Assembly (NCBI RefSeq): GCF_006334915.2
Contig: NZ_VDMA02000001.1
Span: forward strand, 62,001 to 126,000
Length of the DNA: 64,000 bases
Origin: Microbispora catharanthi
GTDB taxonomy: Bacteria; Actinomycetota; Actinomycetes; Streptosporangiales; Streptosporangiaceae
Direction of reading: 5' to 3'
Below, one piece after another: positions 50,266-59,345 of the stretch. The position numbers and the translations under genes are program-made. Numbering within the stretch: position 1 is the first letter of the stretch; each line of letters begins with the position of its first letter. The notes under the pieces are model-generated. The model made no database searches and was not told the DNA's origin. It saw nothing but the letters and a program-made list of their open reading frames with translations.

Positions 50266-50575
50266 ACCCTGTCCAGTCTGGTCCTGCGGGCCCTGGCGAT
50301 CCGCGCGGGCGTTCCCGCTCCGGGCGCGGCGGAGGAGCGCCGCGATCTGTGGGACCGCCTTGAGGTGGTCGTCGACGACCTCGCCAGCCGGATCCTCCTC
50401 CTGAACCTGCCGGCGGAGGGCGAGGGGCTGGGGGAGTGGCTGACCGGCGCCGTCGCCCGGCGCCGCAGCGCGGAGCCCTGGCGCATGACCGCCGCCGACT
50501 ACCTCGCCGGTCTTGCGGACCGCGGTCTACGAGGAGGCCGTCGCCGGCTCGCTGGTGGCGGATCTTCGGGGGTGA
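50266..50575 (+). pseudogene. Decayed jetD (DUF2399/TIGR02679-like) 3' fragment
   Basis: One frame gives LSSLVLRALAIRAGVPAPGAA, EERRDLWDRLEVVVDDLASRILLLNLPAEGEGLGEWLTG and EPWRMTAADYLAG. After a frame change near 50510, LRTAVYEEAVAGSLVADLRG ends at a TGA at 50573. From memory of the family, DUF2399/TIGR02679 proteins carry TLVLRALALRxGxPxPxxAxERRxLWxxxGVVVDDLxSxVLVLNLP and end with AVYEEAVAxxLLADL. The first ~130 residues, the part between LNLP and WRMTAADY, and the metal-binding core are missing. It lies 9.9 kb beyond jetC in the same orientation. Homology is by eye only. Confidence 0.6.
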
Positions 50576-50634
50576 CACGGCGCGAGCGACGGTCGTACGT
50601 TGACGTCCGTGGCCTGCGCGACAAAGGAGTCACC

Positions 50635-52329
50635 GTGAGCGAGACGACCAGCACCCATGTCTTCAGGGAAGCCCGCGACCTGCTGCTCAGCCTGAGGGAG
50701 GAGCCCGAGCGGGCGGCACGCGAGTTCGCCTGGCCGGTCTTCGGCGACAGGTTCAACTGGGCCACGGACTGGTTCGACGCGATCGCCCGGGGCAACCCCC
50801 GTACGGCGTTGTGGATCGTGGAGGAGGACGGCTCCGAGCGGCGCCACTCCTTCGACGAGATGGCCCGGCGCTCCGATCAGGTGGCGGCCTGGCTGGCCGC
50901 CCAGGGGGTCGGCAAGGGCGACCACGTGCTGCTGATGCTCGGCAACCAGGTCGAGCTGTGGGAGTCGATGCTGGCGGTGATGAAGCTCGGCGCGGTGATC
51001 ATGCCGGCGACCACCGCCCTGGGCGCGGCGGATCTCTCCGACCGCGTAGGGCGGGGACGCGTCCGGCACGTCATCGCCAACGCGGCCGACACGCACAAGT
51101 TCGACGGCGTGCCGGGAGAGTACGGCCGCGTCTGCGTGGGCGAGGCGACCGGGTGGCTCCGGTACGGCGACGCCTACGCGACGCCGGCGCCGGACCCGTT
51201 CGAGGCCAGGACCTCTCCCGGCGACCCGCTTCTGCTGTACTTCACCTCGGGGACGACGAGCAGGCCCAAGCTCGTGCGGCACACCCAGGTGTCCTATCCG
51301 GTGGGGCACCTAACGACGATGTACTTCATCGGGGTGCGGCCGGGCGACGTCCACCTCAACATCAGCTCGCCCGGCTGGGCCAAGCACGCCTGGAGTTGCT
51401 TCTTCGCGCCGTGGAACGCCGAGGCGACGGTGTTCGTGCACAACTACTCCCGTTTCGACGCCGCCGCCCTGCTCGGGCAGATCCGCCGCGCCGGGGTCAC
51501 CACGTTCTGCGCGCCGCCCACGGTCTGGCGGATGCTCATCCAGGCCGACCTCGGCGACGGGCCGGGCAGCCTGCGTGAGGCGGTCGCCGCAGGGGAGCCG
51601 CTGAATCCCGAGGTCATCGCCCAGGTGGAGCGGGCGTGGGGGCTGACGGTCCGCGACGGGTACGGGCAGACCGAGACGACTGCGTTGATCGCCAACACGC
51701 CCGGCGTGCCCGTGAAGGCCGGCTCGATGGGCCGCCCCCTTCCCGGCGTCCCGGTCGTCGTCGTCGATCCGGTGACCGGCCGGCCGGCGGACGAGGGCGA
51801 GATCTGCCTCGACCTCGCCGCCCGCCCGGTCAACCTGATGACCGGATACCTGGACGGTGAGGAGGGGGCCATGTCCGAGGGCCTCTATCACACCGGCGAC
51901 GTCGCGGCCCGGGACGCCGACGGCTCGATCACCTTCGTGGGACGCACCGACGACGTGTTCAAGGCGTCCGACTACAAGATCTCGCCGTTCGAGCTGGAGA
52001 GCGTGCTCATCGAGCATCCCGCCGTCGCGGAGGCGGCGGTCGTGCCCGCCCCCGACCCGATCCGCCTCGCCGTGCCCAAGGCGTACGTGGTGCCGGCCGA
52101 GGGCTGGGAGCCGAACAGGGAGACCGCCGCAGCCATCCTGCGGCACGCCCGTGAGAGGCTCGCGCCCTACCAGCGGGTGCGCCGGCTCGAGTTCGCCGAG
52201 CTGCCCAAGACCATCTCGGGGAAGATCCGCCGGGTCGAGTTGCGGGCCAGGGAGAGCGACGCCGCGGAGGCCGGCGCCCCGCCGTCCGGGGAGTGGCGGG
52301 ACGACCAGTTCCCCGAGCTGCGGGGCTGA
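50635..52329 (+). CDS. AMP-forming acyl-CoA synthetase
   Basis: A 564-residue ANL-superfamily ligase that activates a carboxylic acid to an adenylate and then a CoA thioester. The P-loop reads LLYFTSGTTSRPKLV (usual TSGTTGxPK with Gly to Ser). It also has PPTVWRMLIQ, VRDGYGQTETTALIAN, GEICLDLA, LYHTGDVAARDADGSITFVGRTDDVFKASDYKISPFELE and the catalytic lysine in LPKTISGKIRRVELR. Start GTG 50635 follows AAAGGAG. It resembles medium-chain acyl-CoA or acetyl-CoA synthetase-like enzymes; substrate unknown. It follows the jetD remnant by 59 bp. Confidence 0.92.
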   Translation: MSETTSTHVFREARDLLLSLREEPERAAREFAWPVFGDRFNWATDWFDAIARGNPRTALWIVEEDGSERRHSFDEMARRSDQVAAWLAAQGVGKGDHVLLMLGNQVELWESMLAVMKLGAVIMPATTALGAADLSDRVGRGRVRHVIANAADTHKFDGVPGEYGRVCVGEATGWLRYGDAYATPAPDPFEARTSPGDPLLLYFTSGTTSRPKLVRHTQVSYPVGHLTTMYFIGVRPGDVHLNISSPGWAKHAWSCFFAPWNAEATVFVHNYSRFDAAALLGQIRRAGVTTFCAPPTVWRMLIQADLGDGPGSLREAVAAGEPLNPEVIAQVERAWGLTVRDGYGQTETTALIANTPGVPVKAGSMGRPLPGVPVVVVDPVTGRPADEGEICLDLAARPVNLMTGYLDGEEGAMSEGLYHTGDVAARDADGSITFVGRTDDVFKASDYKISPFELESVLIEHPAVAEAAVVPAPDPIRLAVPKAYVVPAEGWEPNRETAAAILRHARERLAPYQRVRRLEFAELPKTISGKIRRVELRARESDAAEAGAPPSGEWRDDQFPELRG

Positions 52330-52405
52330 CCCGGCCGGCCCCGGCAGGCCCGGCGCCCAGAAGCGGGCACAGAAAGGGGGGGCTGGGCAGCGGGGCCGGG
52401 GGCCG

Positions 52406-53293
52406 TCACCGCGCGCCGTGCGCGAGGAGGCGGGCGACCGGCTCCTCGGTCAGCCCCACAACCCCGTCGAAGTCCGTCGAACGGCTGACGGCGGCCCAGC
52501 GCTCCGCCTCGGCCGCGCGGGAGCGGGACGCCTGCTCGGCCATGCGCAGCGCGTCGGAGCCGAGCAGGAGCCGCAGCGGCGGATCGTCCACGTCGACCAG
52601 CCCGGCGATCACCCTGGCCGCCCGCCGGGGGTCGCCCGGCTGGGTGCCGTCCACCGCTCGCCGATAGGCGTTGACCCGGCCGACGGTCTGCTCGTAGTCG
52701 GGTCCCACCGGCGGGATGCGCATCGACGAGCCGCCCCAGTCCGTACGGAACCCGCCGGGCTCGACGATGACGACGGTGATCCCCAGCGGCCGGACCTCGC
52801 TGTTCAGCACCTCGGAGAACCCCTCGACGGCGAACTTGGCCGCCTGGTAGGCGCCGAGCCCAGGCCTGCCCCCGACCCGGCCGCCCACGGAGCCGATCTG
52901 CAGGATGTGACCGGACCGCTGCGCGCGCAGCACCGGCAGCGCGGCTTTGGTCATGGTGACGACGCCGAACAGGTTGGTCTCGAACTGTGCCCGGAAGTCC
53001 TCGTCGGAGGTCTCCTCGATGGGTGCGGAGTTCGCGTACCCCGCGTTGTTCACCAGCACGTCCAGCGAGCCGAACTCCTCGACGGCCAGCCCTACGGCCC
53101 GCTGCGCCGCCGCGGCGTGGGTGACGTCCAGTGCGACGGCGCGTGCCCGGTCGCCGTGGGCCCGGACGAGGTCGTCCAGCGGTTCCGGCCGGCGGGCGGT
53201 GGCCACGAGGCGGTCGCCGCGTTCGAGCACCTCCCGGGCCAGAGCGTGTCCCAGGCCCCGGGACGCACCGGTGATGAGCCATGTCCTCCGCAT
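52406..53293 (-). CDS. Short-chain dehydrogenase/reductase
   Basis: A 295-residue classical SDR: TWLITGASRGLGHALAREVLERGDRLVATARRPE, VALDVTH, DVLVNNAGYANSAPIEE, LQIGSVGGRVG and YQAAKFAVEGFSEVL (catalytic Tyr/Lys), then IVEPGGFRTDWGG. It resembles the 17-beta-HSD-like ketoreductase group common in actinomycetes. It lies 26 bp behind the MFS gene in the same direction and is probably part of the same TetR-controlled operon. Substrate unknown. Confidence 0.92.
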   Translation of the reverse strand: MRRTWLITGASRGLGHALAREVLERGDRLVATARRPEPLDDLVRAHGDRARAVALDVTHAAAAQRAVGLAVEEFGSLDVLVNNAGYANSAPIEETSDEDFRAQFETNLFGVVTMTKAALPVLRAQRSGHILQIGSVGGRVGGRPGLGAYQAAKFAVEGFSEVLNSEVRPLGITVVIVEPGGFRTDWGGSSMRIPPVGPDYEQTVGRVNAYRRAVDGTQPGDPRRAARVIAGLVDVDDPPLRLLLGSDALRMAEQASRSRAAEAERWAAVSRSTDFDGVVGLTEEPVARLLAHGAR

Positions 53294-53319
53294 GATGTGT
53301 TGTCTCCTTTCCACGATGT

Positions 53320-54753
53320 TCAGCGCGCCGCGCCCGCCGGGACCGGCTCGGCCGCCTCGACGGCGGGCGCCGTACGGCGGCGCGCCCCCGGGACCAGCAG
53401 CGCCACGGCGACGGTGGCCGCCAGGGTCACGGCCAGCACCAGGAAGGCGGTGGTGAAGCCCGACTCGTACGGCAGCCCGTCCGGACGCAGGTGACCGGTG
53501 ACGACGGAGCTGACCACGGCGGTGCCGATGGAGCCGCCGATGGTGCGGATGTTGGTGTTCATTCCGCCGGCGACGGCGGTCTGGCCGGCCGGCACGCTCT
53601 GCACGATCAGGTTGGTCATCGAGGCGTAGGCCAGGCCGAGACCGAGCCCGAACACGGCGGTCGCGACGGCGAGCTGCCAGGGCCGGTCGTGCCAGAGGGC
53701 GACGCCGGCGCTCGACAGCGCGCCGAGCGCGCATCCCCACACGAGCTGAGCCTTGACCCCGGCGACGCGGGAGATCGGGCCGCTCACCATGCCGGCGACG
53801 GCCATGGTGACGAGCATGGGCAGCATCAGCAGCCCGGCCTCGGTCACGCTCGACCCGAACCCGTAGCCCGTCACGGCCGCCGGCATCTGCATGAACTGCG
53901 GGAGGAACGCGTACGAGGCGAACATGCCGGCGCCGAACAGCAGCGCCACCAGGTTGGTCGTCCAGACGGCCGGCAGCCGCATCATGCGCATGTCGATCAG
54001 TGGGTCGCGCGAGCGCAGCTCGACCGCGATCCATGCGGCGAACAGCAACGCGGCGGCGGCGAGCGGCGCGATGACGGCGGCCGAACCCCAGCCCCAGGCG
54101 GACGCCTCGGTGAGCGGGACCAGCAGTGCCACCAGCCATCCGGACAGCAGCGCCGCGGCCGCCCAGTTGACCCGGCCGGGCGTGCGCACCGGGGACCGGG
54201 GAACGTTGCGGTATGCCAGGAACGCGGTGGCGACGACGATGATCGTCGGGATCCAGAACAGCCAGCGCCAGCCCAGAGCGTCGACGATCGGGCCGGCGAG
54301 CACGATTCCGACGCCGCCACCTGCCGCGATGACGGCGGAAAGGACGCCGACCATCGAGGGCACCCGGGTGGCGGGGAACTCGTCGCGCACGATTCCGAAC
54401 GACACGGGGAACACGGCGCCGCCGAGCCCCTGCACGATCCGTCCGGCGATGAGCACCCCGACATTGGGGGCGACGGCGGCGACGACGCAGCCGAGCGCGA
54501 TGGCGGCCAGCGCGATGAGCAGCGTGCGGTCCTTGCCGATCATGTCGGCGATGCGGCCCATCAGCGGCGTGGCGACGGACGCGGACAGCAGCCAGGCGGT
54601 GAGCACCCAGGTCACCGTGCTCTGGCCGGTGTGCAGGTCGTGCTGGATCGTGGACAGCACGGGGCTGACCAGGGACTGCAGCATGGAGAACGAGGCCGTG
54701 GCGGCTGCCAGCGCGAGGAAGGTCAGCCGTTGCGGCGAGGTGGTGCGTGACAT
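53320..54753 (-). CDS. MFS drug efflux transporter (DHA2/EmrB-like)
   Basis: A 477-residue membrane protein with 12-14 hydrophobic helices. Motif A is seen as LMGRIADMIGKDRTLLIAL. Drug/H+ antiporter features include VTWVLTAWLLSASVATPLMG, GRIVQGLGGAVFPVSFGIVRDEFP and GVGIVLAGPIVDALGWRWLFWI (motif C-like). The ATG is preceded by GAAGGA. It is divergent from a TetR repressor with two operators in between, the standard layout for inducible export of a toxic compound, and is followed by an SDR that might modify the same compound. Confidence 0.92.
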   Translation of the reverse strand: MSRTTSPQRLTFLALAAATASFSMLQSLVSPVLSTIQHDLHTGQSTVTWVLTAWLLSASVATPLMGRIADMIGKDRTLLIALAAIALGCVVAAVAPNVGVLIAGRIVQGLGGAVFPVSFGIVRDEFPATRVPSMVGVLSAVIAAGGGVGIVLAGPIVDALGWRWLFWIPTIIVVATAFLAYRNVPRSPVRTPGRVNWAAAALLSGWLVALLVPLTEASAWGWGSAAVIAPLAAAALLFAAWIAVELRSRDPLIDMRMMRLPAVWTTNLVALLFGAGMFASYAFLPQFMQMPAAVTGYGFGSSVTEAGLLMLPMLVTMAVAGMVSGPISRVAGVKAQLVWGCALGALSSAGVALWHDRPWQLAVATAVFGLGLGLAYASMTNLIVQSVPAGQTAVAGGMNTNIRTIGGSIGTAVVSSVVTGHLRPDGLPYESGFTTAFLVLAVTLAATVAVALLVPGARRRTAPAVEAAEPVPAGAAR

Positions 54754-54892
54754 CGAACATCCTTCGACAGGAGGAACCCGCGCGACGAGGCGCGCCGGTG
54801 ACGCCGCCCGGCCACGGGACGGCGCGAAACAAAGACGACGATCAGGGCGGCGTTGGCAGGGAAGACGCGAACGCGAATGCCCGCCTGCTAAA

Positions 54893-54931
54893 GTGGAGGT
54901 GTGCCTCCACATTAGCGGAGGTATGCCTCCG
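54893..54931. promoter_or_regulatory. Two tandem TetR operators
   Basis: GTGGAGG-TGTG-CCTCCAC (54893-54910, perfect 7-bp arms) and CGGAGG-TATG-CCTCCG (54916-54931, perfect 6-bp arms) share the core GGAGG-N4-CCTCC. Their centres are 22 bp apart, two helical turns, so two dimers would sit on the same face. They lie between the MFS gene and the tetR gene they presumably control. Confidence 0.85.
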
Positions 54932-54954
54932 GTTCAACTTCGGGAGGAAGACCG

Positions 54955-55533
54955 GTGAAGGAGAAGGCGGCCGAAGGCCCCCGGACGAGGGTGCGACGCC
55001 CCCAGCGCGCCGACGCGCGGCGCAACTTCGACGCGCTGCTCGCCGCCGCGCGGGAGGCGTTCGCCGAACACGGCACGGCGGCCTCGCTGGAGGACATCGC
55101 CCGGCGCGCCGGCGTCGGCATCGGCACGCTCTACCGCAACTTCCCCACGCGGCAGGACCTGTTCGACAGCGTCTACCTGGACGAGATCGACGAGCTGTGC
55201 CGCGCCGCGGGGCAGGTCGCCGACCTGCCGCCGTGGGAGGCGCTGGCCGCCTGGCTGCGCCGGTTCGTGGACTACGCGGCCACCAAGCGGGCCATCTACG
55301 AGGCGCTCAACCGCGACTCGGAGATGATGCGGTCAAGCCGGACCGCCATGTACGAGGCGGGGGAGCCGCTGTTCGACCGGGCGAGGGAGGCCGGGGAGGT
55401 CCGCGGCGACGTGACCTTCGACGACGTCCTGCGGATGATCTCCGGCATCACCGGAGGCGGGTTCGTCGACGACGACCAGCGTGAGCGGGTGCTGGCCATG
55501 GCCCTCGACGGCGTCCGCTCCCGCCCGGCCTGA
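54955..55533 (+). CDS. TetR-family repressor of the MFS-SDR operon
   Basis: A 192-residue regulator: ADARRNFDALLAAAREAFAEHGTAASLEDIARRAGVGIGTLYRNFPTRQDLFDSVY is a textbook TetR DNA-binding domain, followed by a TetR_C33-like ligand domain. Start GTG 54955 follows GGAGGAAG. It is divergent from the MFS transporter, with two operator palindromes 24-62 bp upstream of its start, implying autoregulation and control of efflux. A terminator hairpin follows. Confidence 0.93.
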   Translation: MKEKAAEGPRTRVRRPQRADARRNFDALLAAAREAFAEHGTAASLEDIARRAGVGIGTLYRNFPTRQDLFDSVYLDEIDELCRAAGQVADLPPWEALAAWLRRFVDYAATKRAIYEALNRDSEMMRSSRTAMYEAGEPLFDRAREAGEVRGDVTFDDVLRMISGITGGGFVDDDQRERVLAMALDGVRSRPA

Positions 55534-55554
55534 ATCCCGGCGGAAGACGGGAAC

Positions 55555-55583
55555 GCCGGGCGGGGCCGATGGCCCCGCCCGGC
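55555..55583. terminator. Bidirectional terminator hairpin
   Basis: GCCGGGCGGGGCC / GGCCCCGCCCGGC is a perfect 13-bp stem with loop GAT, between the convergent tetR and large glycosidase genes. It shares the GGCCGATGGCC core with the xylanase terminator at 14886. Confidence 0.8.
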
Positions 55584-55610
55584 TGGTGTACCCGGCGTGT
55601 TACTCGGTGC

Positions 55611-58600
55611 CTACTTGGCGATCGGCGTTACCGCGATCTTGTCGATGATCGGGGCGTACTTCGATCGGAGCAGGATGTCCGGGAAGGTCTCGGAGATGTA
55701 GGTGTCGCCGTCGAAGTTCGGCAGTTCTCGTGAGGCGAAGGCGACGGTGTTGGCTCCCTTCTTGAGCTGGACGGGGATGGTCAGCTCCCAGAAGTTGTCG
55801 GCGTGGAACGAGTGGGGGAACCAGGCCCGTCGCGGTGTGGCGCCGTTGACGGAGATCTCGGCGTGGCGGGCCAGCGGGTCGGGGTTGTAGTGGGACGCGG
55901 GGGACTGCTCGGGGTTGGAGTAGCGAACCGTCAGTGCGTACGTCCCGTTCCTGGGGGCGGCGACGTCGAAGGTCAGGGTGTTGGCGTTGCCGGGGGCGCC
56001 GCCGATGTCGGTGACGGCCTTCCCGTCGCTCGCCAGCGGATAGGCGGCAACCTTGGCGGCGCCGGCGACGTGGGCGGACTCGGCCTCATACCAGGCCGGC
56101 GTGAGCGCGCCCTCGGTCTTCTCGACCCGCAGCCGGTCCAGCCGCACCCTGCCCGTCCGCGCCACGTAGGTGATCTTGTTGACGCCGCCGGACAGGAATG
56201 CCTTGACCTTGGAGGACCCGGACGGCTCGGCGATGTCCTGCCCGTTGACGGTCAGCGTGCCCTTGCCGCCGCCGCGCAGGTCGACGCGGAGCGTGGACTC
56301 GCCGTCGCCGGGCGAGTAGACCCAGAACGTCGCCGACTGTCCCTTGCGCAGGTCGGCCACGCCGGAGCCGGACACCTTCTTCTCGCTGTAGTCGGTGCTC
56401 GCTCCGTCGAGCGTGGCGTACTCCGCCTCGTAGACGGCCTGGCTCGCGGCCGGATTGGCGAGGGTCAGGTCGATCTTGTCGACGAGCGCGTCCCCCTTGG
56501 TGGCGCGGGTGCCGTCGAGGCTCCTGGCGGCCAGCGTGATCGTGTGGTCGCCCTTGGACAGCGTGACCTTCGTGTCGGTGTGGTCCCAGACCACCCACTT
56601 GTACCCGAGCGGAAGGTGGAGCTCCCGCTCGTCCTTGCCGTCGACCCGGAGGAAGACGTTGGTCGGGCCCTGCTCCTGAACCGCGCCGTAGGTGTTCAGC
56701 GAGTTCGCGAAGACCGACAGGTCGTACGTGCCGTCCTGCGGGACCGACACCGGGAAGTTCAACGTGACGTCGGAGCCGGTGCGCAGCCCGCCGACGTCGT
56801 AGCCGCCGGAGGTGTAGAACTTGCCGACGTCGGACGGAGTCCCCTCGGGACCGTTGCGGCTGTACCCCGCGCCGGTGTGGCCGGCGTCCTCCGCCTCGTA
56901 CGTCGCCTGCCAGAGCGTGGTCGCCGGAGTGCCGGAGGCGCCGCCCTCGCCGGGGGTGAGGATGATCTGGTAGGCCGACGACTCCTTCAAGGCGGGCAGC
57001 GCGGACCCGAACTCGAAGGTCACCGAGCCGTCCGTCACCTTCTGGTTGAGCTCGGCGACGACGCGCGGCTGCGGGGAGTCGCCGATCTGGCCGGTCCACG
57101 GGATCTCCTGGATCAGGGCGTGCACCGTGCCGCCGAACCCCGTGCCCCCGAACCCCGTGCCCCCGAACCCCGTGCGGCCGAACAGCGCCGTGTCCACGTT
57201 GTCGAAATGGATGCCGACGAGACCGGACGCTCCGCCGAACAGCGCGCGGGCCTGCGCCTTCGCCTTGTCGAGCGTCGCGACGCCCTGCAGGGTGTAGCTG
57301 ACGTTCGGCCGCGGCGGAGTGACCTTGACCGTGTCGCCGGTCATCTGGCCGTAGGCGTGGAGCAGCCACCACTGGCCGTTGCCGCGATTGGCCTGCACGG
57401 CCGAGTCGGACAGGTTGCCGTCGATGTTCCAGTACGCGATGTCGGCGTCGACCTTCGACTCCTCGATGGCCGAGGCCCACTGGACCATCTGGCCGGGCAC
57501 CGACGTGTGGTAGTTGAAGGCGTACTCGTCGAGGTTGATCGGGAGCTGCCTGCCCTCATACGGGGTGCCCGTGAAGATGGCCTGCTCCCACTGGCGGTAT
57601 TTCGCCACGTTGGTGCGGATGCGGGCCGGGTCGCCCAGCTCGTGCCAGGTCATGACCTCGGGGACCGTCCCCGCCTGCACGGCGTGCCGCAGGAAGCCCT
57701 GCACCTGGTCGTACAGGACACTGGTGTTGGGGCCGGCGATCCTGGCCTTCGGCATCTTGCCCTTGATCAGGGCGTTGACCTCGTCCCAGGCCTTGAAGTA
57801 ATACTGGGGGTCGCTCAGCCAGTTGATCTTGTTGTAGCTCCACGTGCCGGTGCCGAACATGTTGCCCTCAGGCTCGTTGAACGGCACGAAGACGATGTGG
57901 TCCTGATATTTCGGGTCAAGCTTGAGGACCTGGTCGACCTGCTTGGCGATCTTGGCCTTGAAGTCGTCCAGCCTGGCCTCGGGCGTGTCGCCGGGCCACT
58001 GGTAGGGGAAGCCGCGGTAGATGTCGGTCATGTAGATGTACACGTCGCCGCCGGTGCTGTCGGCGAGCGGCTTGACCACCTCCAGCGCGTCGGCGCCGGG
58101 GTGCTGCGGGCCGTCCTGGGCCTTCGTCGCGACCGTGCGCAGCCGCATGCCCTCGAGGAGGTTGGAGGTCGGCACGCCCTCGCCGTTCACGCCGTACAGG
58201 GTGCCGGACGCGCCGCCGTGGAAGGCGCCGGTCTCGGTGCCGAGGTCGATGGTCAGGTCGTTGGCGACGACCTTGACCGTGGCCTCGACGGTGGTCCCGT
58301 ACGCGGTGCCCTTGACCGTGAACTGGCCCGGCTTGGCGTACCCGGCCGGGTCGACCGCCTCCCAGGTGACCGGCACGCCCCGGCGGATGCCGTCGGAGAA
58401 CTGCGCGTTGACGGTCGCGGGCAGCGCCGGTGCGGTGCCCGGATAGGTGGTGATCTCGAAGGAGGTCTGCTCGACCTTGGTGAGAGCCGCCTTGCGGTCT
58501 CCGGCGAGCTCCGCGACCTGCTCGGCGTTCATGGCGGCGTCGTAGACGCGGAAGTCGTCCAGGTCGCCGGCCAGGAACGGGTGCCCGCCCCAGAACGCCT

Positions 58601-59309
58601 TGCCCAGGAAGCCGGAGGTGCTGTTGCGGTCGGAGTGCATGACCGCGGCCAGGTCGATCTGGGCGGTGGTGCTGCCGATGGCCACGCCGTTCACGTAGTA
58701 GGTGAGGGTCCTGCCGTCGATCGTGGTGACGAGGTTGACCCACTGACCGGTGGGCAGCTTCTGCGCGCCCGGCACCCCCACCTCGGCGCTGCCGTTGACC
58801 GGCTTGATGGACGATCTCGTGGTGGCGTCACCGGCGTAGGACGGGGTGACGAAGGTGGCGGTCGCGGCGTCCTTGCCGAGGTTGTAGACCCACTGGAAGT
58901 CGGCGCCGCCCGCCCACTTCAGCCACGTGGAGATGGTCATGGCGTGGCGGTCGCGGAACAGGCCGTTCGGGATCGTCACGTAGGGGGCGGTCGCCGAGCC
59001 GGTCGGCCCGCCGGGCAGCGACAGGGCCTGCGTGCCGTCGGGACCCGCGGCGGTTTTGGCCGAGCCGGGGTTGGCCAGGGCCCCGTCGAGGCCGGAGGGG
59101 GAGAGGTCCTCGATGACGCCGCTCGACAGGTCGCCTTCGAAGTCGTAGTGGAGGACGAGCGCCGGTGCGTCGGCGCTCTGGGTCGATGAGGCGAGTGCCG
59201 GTAGGGCGGCGAGGGGGATCGCGGTCATCGCGAGGGCGGAGGCGAGAACGGTGTGAGGCGCGAGCCTGCGTGCTCGCCCGGACAAGGGTACGGCCATGCG
59301 CTGTCCCAT
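55611..59309 (-). CDS. Secreted LamG / clan-A glycoside hydrolase / CBM6 protein
   Basis: A 1232-residue secreted enzyme. Signal peptide (HTVLASALAMTAIPLAALPALASS), then a LamG/concanavalin-like domain (~50-270: LHYDFEGDL, MTISTWLKWAGG, DDFRVYDAAMNAEQVAELAG). A bacterial Ig-like linker follows (~285-350), then a TIM-barrel glycosidase (~355-720) with the acid/base motif FVPFNEPEGN (Glu ~478) and the probable nucleophile NLDEYAF (Glu ~595), as in clan GH-A, closest in feel to GH39. CBM6-like jelly rolls (YEAEDAGHTG, YEAEYATLDG, YEAESAHVAG) fill the C-terminus. Start at 59309 lacks a ribosome site; ATG 59297 has GGGACAG. It is divergent from a sugar ABC operon with matching operators. The polysaccharide is unknown. 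Confidence 0.82.
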   Translation of the reverse strand: MGQRMAVPLSGRARRLAPHTVLASALAMTAIPLAALPALASSTQSADAPALVLHYDFEGDLSSGVIEDLSPSGLDGALANPGSAKTAAGPDGTQALSLPGGPTGSATAPYVTIPNGLFRDRHAMTISTWLKWAGGADFQWVYNLGKDAATATFVTPSYAGDATTRSSIKPVNGSAEVGVPGAQKLPTGQWVNLVTTIDGRTLTYYVNGVAIGSTTAQIDLAAVMHSDRNSTSGFLGKAFWGGHPFLAGDLDDFRVYDAAMNAEQVAELAGDRKAALTKVEQTSFEITTYPGTAPALPATVNAQFSDGIRRGVPVTWEAVDPAGYAKPGQFTVKGTAYGTTVEATVKVVANDLTIDLGTETGAFHGGASGTLYGVNGEGVPTSNLLEGMRLRTVATKAQDGPQHPGADALEVVKPLADSTGGDVYIYMTDIYRGFPYQWPGDTPEARLDDFKAKIAKQVDQVLKLDPKYQDHIVFVPFNEPEGNMFGTGTWSYNKINWLSDPQYYFKAWDEVNALIKGKMPKARIAGPNTSVLYDQVQGFLRHAVQAGTVPEVMTWHELGDPARIRTNVAKYRQWEQAIFTGTPYEGRQLPINLDEYAFNYHTSVPGQMVQWASAIEESKVDADIAYWNIDGNLSDSAVQANRGNGQWWLLHAYGQMTGDTVKVTPPRPNVSYTLQGVATLDKAKAQARALFGGASGLVGIHFDNVDTALFGRTGFGGTGFGGTGFGGTVHALIQEIPWTGQIGDSPQPRVVAELNQKVTDGSVTFEFGSALPALKESSAYQIILTPGEGGASGTPATTLWQATYEAEDAGHTGAGYSRNGPEGTPSDVGKFYTSGGYDVGGLRTGSDVTLNFPVSVPQDGTYDLSVFANSLNTYGAVQEQGPTNVFLRVDGKDERELHLPLGYKWVVWDHTDTKVTLSKGDHTITLAARSLDGTRATKGDALVDKIDLTLANPAASQAVYEAEYATLDGASTDYSEKKVSGSGVADLRKGQSATFWVYSPGDGESTLRVDLRGGGKGTLTVNGQDIAEPSGSSKVKAFLSGGVNKITYVARTGRVRLDRLRVEKTEGALTPAWYEAESAHVAGAAKVAAYPLASDGKAVTDIGGAPGNANTLTFDVAAPRNGTYALTVRYSNPEQSPASHYNPDPLARHAEISVNGATPRRAWFPHSFHADNFWELTIPVQLKKGANTVAFASRELPNFDGDTYISETFPDILLRSKYAPIIDKIAVTPIAK
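57133..57177 (-). repeat. Three tandem 15-bp repeats in the glycosidase gene
   Basis: On the plus strand the unit CCGAACCCCGTGCCC is repeated three times (the last differs at two bases). On the coding strand it gives GFGGT three times, inserting a flexible loop in the barrel after the predicted nucleophile. Confidence 0.85.
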
Positions 59310-59345
59310 TCGCGGGGGGAGTACTGGACTGAATCAAAGACATGT

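Noticed and set aside
55803-59189. Long plus-strand open frame (about 1128 codons) opposite the large glycosidase
   Set aside because: Shadow of the minus-strand gene, which has a signal peptide, LamG, glycosidase and CBM6 motifs.
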